Made by a program: the position numbers and the translations under genes. Under the pieces are notes generated by a model. That model was not told where the DNA came from and did not search any database. It saw only the letters and a program-made list of their open reading frames with translations. Below, in pieces: positions 1 through 5,026 of a stretch of 5,026 nt of DNA; the first letter of the stretch is position 1, and each line of letters starts with the position of its first letter. This stretch comes from Anaerolineae bacterium (GTDB taxonomy: Bacteria; Chloroflexota; Anaerolineae; Anaerolineales; Villigracilaceae), in contig RFJH01000037.1 in the NCBI GenBank assembly GCA_003694975.1, forward strand, positions 1-5,026. The letters run 5' to 3'.

Positions 1-159
1 CCGGCGGACTCATGGATGTTGCTGGTTGGGATTGCCGGACATGCTTTCGTCACTACGGCGTTGCTATCCGCTACGTTCATCTATTACCGTGACATGCAAA
101 AATGGCTTGACGCGGTGATCGAGCAAATGAAAGCGCGCTCTCTCTCTTCACGGGCGTGA
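1..159 (+). CDS. C-terminal end of an unidentified membrane protein (5' partial)
   Basis: Frame 1 is open from the window edge to a TGA at 157-159 and gives the last 52 residues of a protein whose start lies outside the window. What can be seen is one hydrophobic segment, roughly residues 5-29 (starting WMLLVGIAGHAF and ending ATFIYY). It is followed by a short, charged, probably cytoplasmic amphipathic tail containing RDMQKWLDAVIEQMKARS. I do not recognise the family; a single terminal membrane helix and tail is not diagnostic. It could be the last helix of a polytopic membrane protein. The part encoding the tail (from base 102) is repeated almost exactly at 872-939, just before gyrB. No clear terminator follows the stop. 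Confidence 0.6.
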   Translation, partial: PADSWMLLVGIAGHAFVTTALLSATFIYYRDMQKWLDAVIEQMKARSLSSRA

Positions 160-167
160 GGACGGGC
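102..167 (+). repeat. Direct repeat, copy 1 (3' end of membrane protein gene)
   Basis: The first 36 bases (102-137, beginning ATGGCTTGACGCGG) are identical to 872-907. The following CT-rich stretch and GC-rich tail match 908-939 with one substitution before the CT run, a 2-base difference in CT-run length and three further substitutions. Copy 1 lies within and just past the end of the 5' membrane protein gene. The two copies are in direct orientation, 770 bp apart start to start, and bracket the DUF2442/DUF4160 module. Confidence 0.9.
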
Positions 168-191
168 GAGTGAGGAGAGCAGGTTCGCGAG

Positions 192-221
192 TGGTGCTGG
201 GTGGCCGGGAAGAAGTATAAT
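192..221 (+). promoter_or_regulatory. Candidate promoter of the DUF2442/DUF4160 pair
   Basis: A perfect TATAAT lies at 216-221, 41 bases before the ATG of the DUF2442 gene. Transcription would start near 228 and leave a leader of about 35 nt. The -35 region is poor: with a spacer of 16-18 nt the hexamers are GTGCTG, GGTGCT or TGGTGC, none close to TTGACA, and there is no extended TG motif. The call rests on the -10 box and its position in the only gap before the module. Confidence 0.4.
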
Positions 222-262
222 CTTACAGGTCAACGGGTGTAGAGATTTCATAGGTGACTGTT

Positions 263-550
263 ATGCCAAAGGTGTTAGAAGTCAAACCATTGGAGAACTA
301 TCGTCTCTGGGTCAAGTACTCGGATGGCGTTGAGGGTGTGGTCGATTTGTCCGAACTTGCCGGCAAGGGCGTTTTTGTCGCATGGAAGGATTATCGAGAA
401 TTTCGGAAAGTCCATATTGGACCCGGCGGTGAAATTGCCTGGGGTGAGGCAATCGATTTGTGCCCGGATGCCATTTACCTTAAAATCACAGGGAAAAAAC
501 CCGAAGACCTGTTCCCCAAACTGCGCGAGGTGGGACTTCAACATGCCTGA
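263..550 (+). CDS. DUF2442 domain-containing protein
   Basis: A complete 95-residue protein that I recognise as a DUF2442 member: it begins MPKVLEVKPLENYRLWVKY, has the SDGVEGVVDLSEL segment, a central HIGPGGEIAWGEAIDLCPDA block and the end motif LKITGKKPEDLFP. Length is normal for the family. I chose the ATG at 263 over an in-frame GTG at 254 because family members start with MPKV, and because AGGTGA at 252-257 sits 5 nt upstream as a ribosome site (it overlaps that GTG). The function is not established. Members are small soluble proteins often encoded next to DUF4160 genes, and the pair is suspected to be toxin-antitoxin-like; that is context, not proof. The stop codon overlaps the start of the DUF4160 gene by 8 nt, which indicates translational coupling. 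Confidence 0.9.
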   Translation: MPKVLEVKPLENYRLWVKYSDGVEGVVDLSELAGKGVFVAWKDYREFRKVHIGPGGEIAWGEAIDLCPDAIYLKITGKKPEDLFPKLREVGLQHA

Positions 551-804
551 GATTTGCCGCTTTTTTGGCATCAGTATCAGGATGTATTTTGAGGACCACC
601 TACCGCCTCATTTCCACGCTGTATATGGGGAACACCAGGCCGTTATGGATATTCGCACATTGATGATCATTGGGGGGGGACCTTCCTCCTCGTGCTTTAG
701 GTTTAGTCGTGGAATGGGCTTCTCAGCACCAGGCAGAACTCATGGAGTTATGGGAACGTGCAGCAAACCATCGGCCCCTGTACAAACTGCCGCCACTTGC
801 CTGA
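543..804 (+). pseudogene. DUF4160 protein gene, frameshifted in a G8 run
   Basis: The ATG at 543 overlaps the end of the DUF2442 gene, with a GAGGT ribosome site at 527-531. Residues 1-45 match the DUF4160 family: MPEICRFFGISIRMYFEDH, then PPHFHAVYGEHQAVMDI, with the typical D-H-x-P-P-H-F-H signature. The frame then enters eight G (672-679) and loses similarity. From base 679 the +1 frame resumes the expected family C-terminus (DLPPRALGLVVEWASQH, ELMELWERA, HRPLYKLPPLA) and stops at TGA 802-804. Removing one G would give a normal 86-residue protein reading IIGGDLPPRAL. As written, translation continues in the first frame to TAG 945-947, making a 134-residue hybrid with an unrelated tail. Causes could be real gene decay, a variable or slippery G tract, or a sequencing error. 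The family role is unknown; it pairs with DUF2442. Confidence 0.85.
672..679 (+). repeat. Homopolymer of eight G at the DUF4160 frameshift
   Basis: T671 and A680 flank exactly eight G. Seven G would keep the DUF4160 frame; eight throws it out. Runs of this length are prone to replication or transcription slippage and also to base-calling error, so the tract explains the frame break mechanistically. Confidence 0.9.
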
Positions 805-871
805 TGCCTATGGTAGCCGCCTGCTTTCACCGGTTCTTCGGTGAGCGGCTGAGTTTCGTCGAAATACAACG

Positions 872-939
872 ATGGCTTGACGCGGTGATCGAGCAAATGA
901 AAGCGCGGTCTCTCTCTCTTCACAGGTGTGAGGGCGGGC
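872..939 (+). repeat. Direct repeat, copy 2 (leader of gyrB)
   Basis: This is the second copy of the 102-167 repeat, with 36 identical bases (872-907) and then a near-identical continuation. Its CT run is 2 bases longer than in copy 1, so the TGA that closes the membrane protein in copy 1 is out of frame here and the reading frame instead continues to TAG 945-947. It ends 26 bases before the gyrB start. Confidence 0.9.
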
Positions 940-948
940 AGGTATAGA
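919..948 (+). promoter_or_regulatory. Weak candidate promoter for gyrB
   Basis: TTCACA at 919-924 (5 of 6 matches to TTGACA) is followed after 18 nt by TATAGA at 943-948 (4 of 6 to TATAAT). A start near 955 would leave a leader of only about 11 nt that begins at the ribosome site, which is unusually short. The -35-like element lies in repeat copy 2. gyrB could instead be read from the promoter near 216 or from one outside the window. Confidence 0.22.
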
Positions 949-955
949 AAACTTT

Positions 956-960
956 GGAGG
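956..960 (+). promoter_or_regulatory. gyrB: Ribosome binding site that decides the gyrB start
   Basis: GGAGG lies 5 nt before GTG 966. An in-frame TTG at 954 would overlap this site and has no ribosome site of its own, so GTG 966 is preferred. It gives the N-terminus MAGNNTGYDAKDIQVLEGLEAV, and the conserved part of GyrB starts within a few residues. Confidence 0.8.
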
Positions 961-965
961 TCTGT

Positions 966-2876
966 GTGGCAGGAAACAACACTGGCTATGATGCGAAAGA
1001 TATTCAAGTTCTGGAAGGGTTAGAAGCCGTCCGCAGGCGCCCCGGCATGTATGTGGGCGGTACGGACATCAAAGCCCTGCACCACCTGATCTACGAGGTG
1101 GTGGACAACTCCATTGACGAGGCGCTGGCCGGCGCATGTGATCGTATCGAGATCGTCATCCACCCCGATAGCAGTGTGACCGTGGAAGACAACGGGCGCG
1201 GCATACCGGTGGACACCCATCCGGAGATCGGCAAATCCGCCCTGGAGGTGGTGATGACCATGTTACATGCCGGCGGCAAGTTCGGCGGCAGCAGTTACAA
1301 GGTTTCCGGAGGCCTGCACGGGGTGGGCGTCTCGGCAGTTAACGCACTCTCTGAGTGGTGTGAGGTCGAGGTCAAACGTGGCGGCAAAGTGTATCGCCAG
1401 TCCTACCGACGCGGCTATCCACAGGGGCCTGTTGAGGTCATTGGTAAAGTCAAAGAGACGGACACCGGGACCCGCACCACGTTCAAGTTCGATCCGGAAA
1501 TCTTCCAGGGGAAACTGGACTATCGCTTCGATACGCTGGCGCAACGCTTCCGCGAGATGGCTTTCGTCACGCGCGGCGTTCACATCCACTTCATGGACGA
1601 ACGTTCAGACCGGGAGATGACCTTCTATTTTGAAGGTGGCATCATCTCTTTTGTACGCTATCTGAACCGCAACCGTAACACCCTGCATCCGGTCGTCTTC
1701 GTCGAGAAAAACGTTGAGGGAATTGGTATTGAAGCCGCCATTCAGTACACCGATGCGTTCACCGAGTCCGTCTACGCTTTTGCCAATACCATTAACACGG
1801 TCGATGGTGGCACGCACCTGACCGGATTGCGTTCGGCCATCACGCGCGTCATCAACGACTATGCCCGCAAGAACGGATTACTCAAGGATTCCGACCCGAA
1901 CTTCACCGGTGAGGACACTCGTGAAGGTCTGACCGCCATTATCAGCATCAAGCACCCCGACCCTCAGTTTGAGAGTCAGACAAAAGTCAAACTGATGAAC
2001 CCTGAAGTGCAGACCTATGTGCAACAGGTCGTTGGAGAGGCGTTCAGCACCTTCCTGGAGGAGAATCCTTCCGCCGCCAAGGCCATTGTGCAGAAGTGTC
2101 TCACCTCGGCGCGCGCACGTGACGCGGCGCGTAAGGCGCGCGATCTGGTCATTCGCAAGTCTGCTCTGGAAAGCCTCACCCTGCCCGGTAAACTGGCGGA
2201 TTGCTCCGAGCGTGATTCAACCAAAACCGAACTTTACATTGTAGAGGGTGACTCGGCAGGTGGCTCTGCCAAACAAGGGCGCGACCGTCACTTTCAGGCT
2301 GTTCTCCCTCTGCGTGGCAAAATCCTGAATACTGAACGCGCCCGCCTGGATAAGATTCTGAGCAATAACGAGGTCAAAGCCCTGATTTCCGCCCTGGGTA
2401 CCGGCATCGGCGATTCGTTCGACCTCTCCGGTTTGCGGTATGGGCGTATCATCATCATGACCGACGCCGACGTGGACGGTAGCCACATCCGCACCCTCCT
2501 GTTGACGTTCTTTTTCCGCTACATGCAGCCCCTCATTGAAGAAGGCCATCTCTACATCGCGCAGCCTCCTCTTTATCGCATCGCTTATAAAAACCAGGTG
2601 CGTTACGCCTACAGTGAGGCTGAGAAAGATAAGATACTGAAGGAACTGGAAGGCGAAAAGGTCACCCTGCAACGCTACAAAGGATTGGGTGAGATGAACC
2701 CTCAGCAGTTGTGGGAAACCACCATGAACCCGGAGAACCGCACGCTGCTCCTCGTCACCATTGAGGATGCTGCCGAAGCCGATCGGACGTTCAATATGCT
2801 CATGGGGGCAGCCGTCCCGCCCCGACGCAAATTCATTCAGACCCATGCACGCGAGGTGCGTAACCTGGACGTTTAA
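966..2876 (+). CDS. gyrB: DNA gyrase subunit B
   Basis: Encodes the ATPase/TOPRIM subunit of DNA gyrase, a cytoplasmic type IIA topoisomerase that acts as A2B2 with GyrA to introduce negative supercoils using ATP. From the GTG start it has 636 residues. The GHKL ATPase domain (about 1-220) shows EVVDNSIDEA with the catalytic Glu at 44 and Asn at 48, VEDNGRGIP with Asp 75, HAGGKFGG (101-108) and the ATP lid GGLHGVGVSAVNAL (115-128). The transducer domain (about 221-395) carries the QTK loop at 338-340. The TOPRIM domain holds EGDSAGG (Glu 427) and DADVDGSH with acidic residues at 500, 502 and 504. The C-terminus has RYKGLGEMNPQQLWETTM and ends in REVRNLDV. LRYGRIIIMTDADVDGSHIR, ALGTGIG and the NLDV tail favour GyrB over ParE. 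The ~170-residue enterobacterial insertion is absent. The Arg in KRGGK matches the coumarin-contact Arg136 of E. coli. gyrA is not in the window. All key residues are intact. Confidence 0.97.
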   Translation: MAGNNTGYDAKDIQVLEGLEAVRRRPGMYVGGTDIKALHHLIYEVVDNSIDEALAGACDRIEIVIHPDSSVTVEDNGRGIPVDTHPEIGKSALEVVMTMLHAGGKFGGSSYKVSGGLHGVGVSAVNALSEWCEVEVKRGGKVYRQSYRRGYPQGPVEVIGKVKETDTGTRTTFKFDPEIFQGKLDYRFDTLAQRFREMAFVTRGVHIHFMDERSDREMTFYFEGGIISFVRYLNRNRNTLHPVVFVEKNVEGIGIEAAIQYTDAFTESVYAFANTINTVDGGTHLTGLRSAITRVINDYARKNGLLKDSDPNFTGEDTREGLTAIISIKHPDPQFESQTKVKLMNPEVQTYVQQVVGEAFSTFLEENPSAAKAIVQKCLTSARARDAARKARDLVIRKSALESLTLPGKLADCSERDSTKTELYIVEGDSAGGSAKQGRDRHFQAVLPLRGKILNTERARLDKILSNNEVKALISALGTGIGDSFDLSGLRYGRIIIMTDADVDGSHIRTLLLTFFFRYMQPLIEEGHLYIAQPPLYRIAYKNQVRYAYSEAEKDKILKELEGEKVTLQRYKGLGEMNPQQLWETTMNPENRTLLLVTIEDAAEADRTFNMLMGAAVPPRRKFIQTHAREVRNLDV

Positions 2877-2901
2877 CCTCCCCTTTTCCCGCAACATACA
2901 G

Positions 2902-2942
2902 CACCTCTCCCCAACCGGACGCCCCAGTAGGGAGGGGTGTTT
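2902..2942 (+). terminator. Probable intrinsic terminator after gyrB
   Basis: CACCTCTCCC (2902-2911) pairs with GGGAGGGGTG (2930-2939) in a 10-bp stem with one T-G wobble and an 18-nt loop, 25 nt after the gyrB stop. It is followed by TTTCTATATTCATTT, T-rich but interrupted. The stem is strong, but the long loop and imperfect T tract lower certainty. It would separate gyrB from the following sensor gene. Confidence 0.6.
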
Positions 2943-2992
2943 CTATATTCATTTGTCATGAAAACACTATCTTTTTTTCTTCAAATGTAGGG

Positions 2993-2998
2993 TAAAAT
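2993..2998 (+). promoter_or_regulatory. Candidate -10 element for the sensor gene
   Basis: TAAAAT (5 of 6 to TATAAT) lies 32 nt before the ATG at 3030, in a locally AT-rich stretch (2943-2998) that includes a run of seven T. The -35 region at normal spacing is only T-rich and has no clear TTGACA. Transcription would begin near 3005, close to the 5' arm of the start-site hairpin. Confidence 0.33.
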
Positions 2999-3000
2999 GC

Positions 3001-3035
3001 CAGATAGGTTGTTTTTCAGGGATGAACCTATGCTG
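3001..3035 (+). promoter_or_regulatory. Inverted repeat folding over the start of the sensor gene
   Basis: ATAGGTT (3004-3010) is the exact reverse complement of AACCTAT (3025-3031). With G3032 bulged, CAG (3001-3003) also pairs with CTG (3033-3035), giving about 10 bp. The 14-nt loop holds the ribosome site AGGGA (3018-3022), and the AT of the ATG start is in the 3' arm. The pairing is visible in the sequence; a role in translational control is inference. If transcription starts near 3005 the outer pairs would be lost. Confidence 0.45.
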
Positions 3036-5026
3036 CAAACCCCTCGTTTCCGTCATGTTCTAAGCCAAGCGCTTCAGGCCATCGTGTTGCTCTACCAGGG
3101 TGTTATCGGCATCGCCTTTATTGCCGTTGTGTTCTTTGCTGCCAACTGGCTGCGCACGCCGTTCATCGGTGCCTTTGTCGAGCAGACCATGCTCTTCAAC
3201 GGTGTTGGCCCCGGTCGCGAGGACGACGCCTGGGTGCTCTACAACAAAGGTTTGACTCTGCGGCACCAGTTGCTGGAACTCGATGGGCAACCCGTCCGTA
3301 GCGCAGCGGATATGCAGGCCATTCTCCGCGAGCGCTTCCCCGGTGAAAACCTGAGCGTGACCTACCGCGACCTGGACGGCGAAACGCATAGCGAGCAAGT
3401 TACCCTGCATATCTTCCCCCCACAGGATCGCGTCAGTTATCTCTATATCCCCTATCTCGTCGGACTGGCTTATCTGGTCATCAGCGTGTGGATTTTCGGG
3501 ATGCGCCGCACCGAGTCCGCCGGGCGCGCCTTTGCTCTTTTCGCCTCTTCGATGGCTTTTGGAGCGGGGGGACTGTTCGATGTATATACCACGCATCGTC
3601 TGACGCCGCTCTGGACCTTGGCTGTGGCCGTCGCCGGTGGTGGCCTTTTCGATCTCGCGCTTTCCTTCCCTCAAGAAGCGCGCTGGGTGACAAATCGCCC
3701 CTACCTGCGATGGATTGGTTACGTCATCGCCATCATCCTGGCCGGTAATGCCGCGCCGCGTCTCTACGACCTCGCTCATCCCACGGCGTATATCGCAGCC
3801 TGGCGTAACATCTACAACTTCACCAGCGCCTGTTTCATCTTCCTGGTCGGCATGCTTGTTTTTCGGAGAGTGCGTTCCCCCTCCCCGATCGTGCGGCAGC
3901 AGGCGCGCGTCATCCTGTGGAGCATCATTCTTGCCTTTGGGCCCATCGTCGGTTGGATGCTCCTGACCGCCGTCCTACCCGGCAATTTTCCTCCTATCCT
4001 TCTCCTTCTGACTATCTTCTTCCCCCTTGTCACCGGCTACACCATCCTGCGCCAGCGATTGCTCCAAACAGACTACCTGGTCCGCCAGGGGATGATCTAC
4101 GCTGCCCTTTCCCTCCTGACCATTGGCGGATACGCGCTCCTGGTCAGCGGATTGAGCCTGATTTTCGGTAGTGCCATCCAGGCCAGCAACCCCCTGCTCA
4201 TTGGGACCATGGTCTTCTTCCTGGCGCTGGCACTCAACCCCTTGCGCAACCGCGTCCAGCAGACGATAGACGCCCTCTTTTTTCGTGGTCAACGAGCCTA
4301 TGCCGAGCATCTGCAGACCTTCACGCGTGAACTAACTGCGGCCCCTGACCTGACGGCCATCACCCAGGCTCTACGCCAGAGGGTGGGATCTACTCTTGCC
4401 CCGGAACGCATTCACATTTACCTCTACGATCCCCTGAGTGAACAGTATGTTGCAACGTTAGAAGAAGATGGTCACCCCAGCAGTGATATCCGCTTTGGCG
4501 CCCAAAGTGCGCTGGCCCAGCATTTGCATAGGGAACGCCACCCCCTTTACCTCGGTGGGATGGAACCTCCACCCGATCTGGAAGCAGAGCGTACTCGCCT
4601 GACCCTGCTTGGCGCCCATCTCTTCGTCCCCATGCCGGCTAAGGAACGCCCTCTCGGCTGGATTGCCCTGGGTCCACGCCTGTCCGGTCAGCCGTACACC
4701 CATCAGGACCTGCTCTTCCTCGAAAACCTGTGTGACCAGGCTGCTGTGGCCATCGAGCGCGTACAAACCCTGGCCGATATGGAACGTCGCGTCCAGGAGA
4801 TGAACGTTCTGATGCGCATCGCTCAGGGCGTGAACATCACACTGGCGTTTGATGACATCCTGGAGTTAATCTACGCGCAGACCTCCCAGATCATTCCCAC
4901 AACCGATTTTCACATTACACTCTACAACAAAGACGCCGGGTATTTCTACTATGCCTTCTACCTGGAAAACAACGAGCGTCTGCGCACCCGGGAGGACACG
5001 CCTCTACCATCCCTTACCGGCCTCTC
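3030..5026 (+). CDS. Multi-TM, PDZ-like, tandem-GAF sensor protein, probable ComP-like histidine kinase (3' partial)
   Basis: Open from ATG 3030 (AGGGA at 3018-3022, 7 nt spacer) to the window edge: 665 residues, with no stop. In order: membrane helix at about 17-40. A PDZ-like extracytoplasmic domain at about 58-130 (GLTLRHQLLELDGQPVRSA, then FPGENLSVTYRDLDGE). About eight or nine further hydrophobic segments between 136 and 403. A basic, amphipathic linker LNPLRNRVQQTIDALFFRG (402-420), which is the segment typical of ComP-like and related membrane kinases before their cytoplasmic part. A GAF domain at about 437-577 (TAITQALRQRVG, FVPMPAKERPLGWIALG, LENLCDQAAVAIERVQ). A helical connector at 578-600. 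A second GAF domain from about 605, cut by the window end. The output domain is not visible: HisKA/HATPase is most likely, but a PP2C phosphatase or GGDEF domain is possible. It would sit in the cytoplasmic membrane and sense an unknown signal. It is separated from gyrB by a probable terminator, so they are probably not co-transcribed. Confidence 0.85.
   Translation, partial: MLQTPRFRHVLSQALQAIVLLYQGVIGIAFIAVVFFAANWLRTPFIGAFVEQTMLFNGVGPGREDDAWVLYNKGLTLRHQLLELDGQPVRSAADMQAILRERFPGENLSVTYRDLDGETHSEQVTLHIFPPQDRVSYLYIPYLVGLAYLVISVWIFGMRRTESAGRAFALFASSMAFGAGGLFDVYTTHRLTPLWTLAVAVAGGGLFDLALSFPQEARWVTNRPYLRWIGYVIAIILAGNAAPRLYDLAHPTAYIAAWRNIYNFTSACFIFLVGMLVFRRVRSPSPIVRQQARVILWSIILAFGPIVGWMLLTAVLPGNFPPILLLLTIFFPLVTGYTILRQRLLQTDYLVRQGMIYAALSLLTIGGYALLVSGLSLIFGSAIQASNPLLIGTMVFFLALALNPLRNRVQQTIDALFFRGQRAYAEHLQTFTRELTAAPDLTAITQALRQRVGSTLAPERIHIYLYDPLSEQYVATLEEDGHPSSDIRFGAQSALAQHLHRERHPLYLGGMEPPPDLEAERTRLTLLGAHLFVPMPAKERPLGWIALGPRLSGQPYTHQDLLFLENLCDQAAVAIERVQTLADMERRVQEMNVLMRIAQGVNITLAFDDILELIYAQTSQIIPTTDFHITLYNKDAGYFYYAFYLENNERLRTREDTPLPSLTGL

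Larger units (their letters stand above)
805..965 (+). other. Gene-poor stretch between the DUF4160 gene and gyrB, with a C-terminal gene remnant
   Basis: No intact gene is seen here. In the frame of the 5' half of DUF4160, bases 855-917 read FVEIQRWLDAVIEQMKARSLS. This parallels the end of the 5' membrane protein gene (YRDMQKW then LDAVIEQMKARSLS), so the stretch looks like a leftover 3' end of a copy or relative of that gene. Upstream of 855 the translated sequence shows no convincing hydrophobic segment, so only the tail is preserved. The 3' part forms the leader of gyrB. Confidence 0.5.

Noticed and set aside
324..542. Upstream extension of the DUF4160 frame into the DUF2442 gene
   Set aside because: The DUF4160 similarity begins exactly at the ATG at 543. 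The earlier codons are an out-of-frame reading of a recognised DUF2442 protein.
877..905. TTGACG (877-882) in the repeat as a -35 element for gyrB
   Set aside because: The matching -10 position at 17 nt spacing reads AAAGCG, and the hexamer is part of the coding tail in copy 1.
102..939. CRISPR array or transposon with terminal inverted repeats
   Set aside because: There are only two copies, in direct orientation and 770 bp apart. One is inside a coding end, the spacing is not regular, and there are no inverted termini, no transposase and no short target duplication visible.
954..965. TTG at 954 as the gyrB start
   Set aside because: It overlaps the GGAGG ribosome site that serves GTG 966 at ideal spacing, and the extra residues are not typical of GyrB.
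2217..2897. Antisense open frame (226 codons, minus strand) across the 3' half of gyrB
   Set aside because: It is opposite the conserved TOPRIM and C-terminal parts of GyrB, shows no family similarity, and has no convincing ribosome site.
2944..2949. TATATT as a -10 box for the sensor gene
   Set aside because: It falls in the T-rich tail of the predicted terminator, is 80 nt from the start codon, and its -35 position would be inside the terminator stem.
3060..3779. Long antisense open frame (239 codons, minus strand) opposite the sensor gene
   Set aside because: It lies wholly opposite a well-supported coding region with clear domains. Its translation is low-complexity, charged and without recognisable motifs, as expected for a shadow in GC-rich DNA.

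Overview
The window is a bacterial chromosomal segment of moderately high GC. It carries a housekeeping gyrB, a large multi-membrane-spanning GAF-domain signalling protein downstream of it, and a small disturbed accessory island upstream of it. GyrB is of the compact type, about 636 aa, without the long insertion found in enterobacterial GyrB. The downstream protein has the ComP-like layout (transmembrane bundle, basic linker, GAF domains) that is common in Chloroflexota and Actinobacteria, and DUF2442/DUF4160 small-gene pairs are frequent in Chloroflexota and Cyanobacteria. I infer a Chloroflexota (Anaerolineae-like) organism with modest confidence. There is no rRNA or other decisive marker.

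Layout. Bases 1-159 are the 3' end of an unidentified membrane protein gene. Bases 160-262 are a short intergenic gap with a good -10 box. Bases 263-550 encode a complete DUF2442 protein. It overlaps by 8 nt a DUF4160 gene (543-804) that is broken by one extra G in a run of eight G. Bases 805-965 hold no intact gene, but contain a second, nearly identical copy of the last part of the 5' membrane protein gene. That ~66-bp direct repeat (102-167 and 872-939) brackets the DUF2442/DUF4160 module and places the second copy directly in front of gyrB. gyrB occupies 966-2876, with a GTG start behind a strong GGAGG. A long-stem hairpin at about 2902-2939 probably ends its transcription. A multi-TM, PDZ-like, tandem-GAF sensor protein starts at 3030 and runs off the end of the window.

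All genes seen are on the + strand. GyrB is functionally independent of its neighbours. The DUF2442/DUF4160 pair looks like a small toxin-antitoxin-like or accessory unit inserted between the old upstream neighbour and gyrB. The sensor gene appears to have its own promoter and a start region folded in a predicted hairpin. The most interesting points are the repeat-bracketed module, the G8 frameshift, and the start-codon hairpin. No wholly new system is evident.
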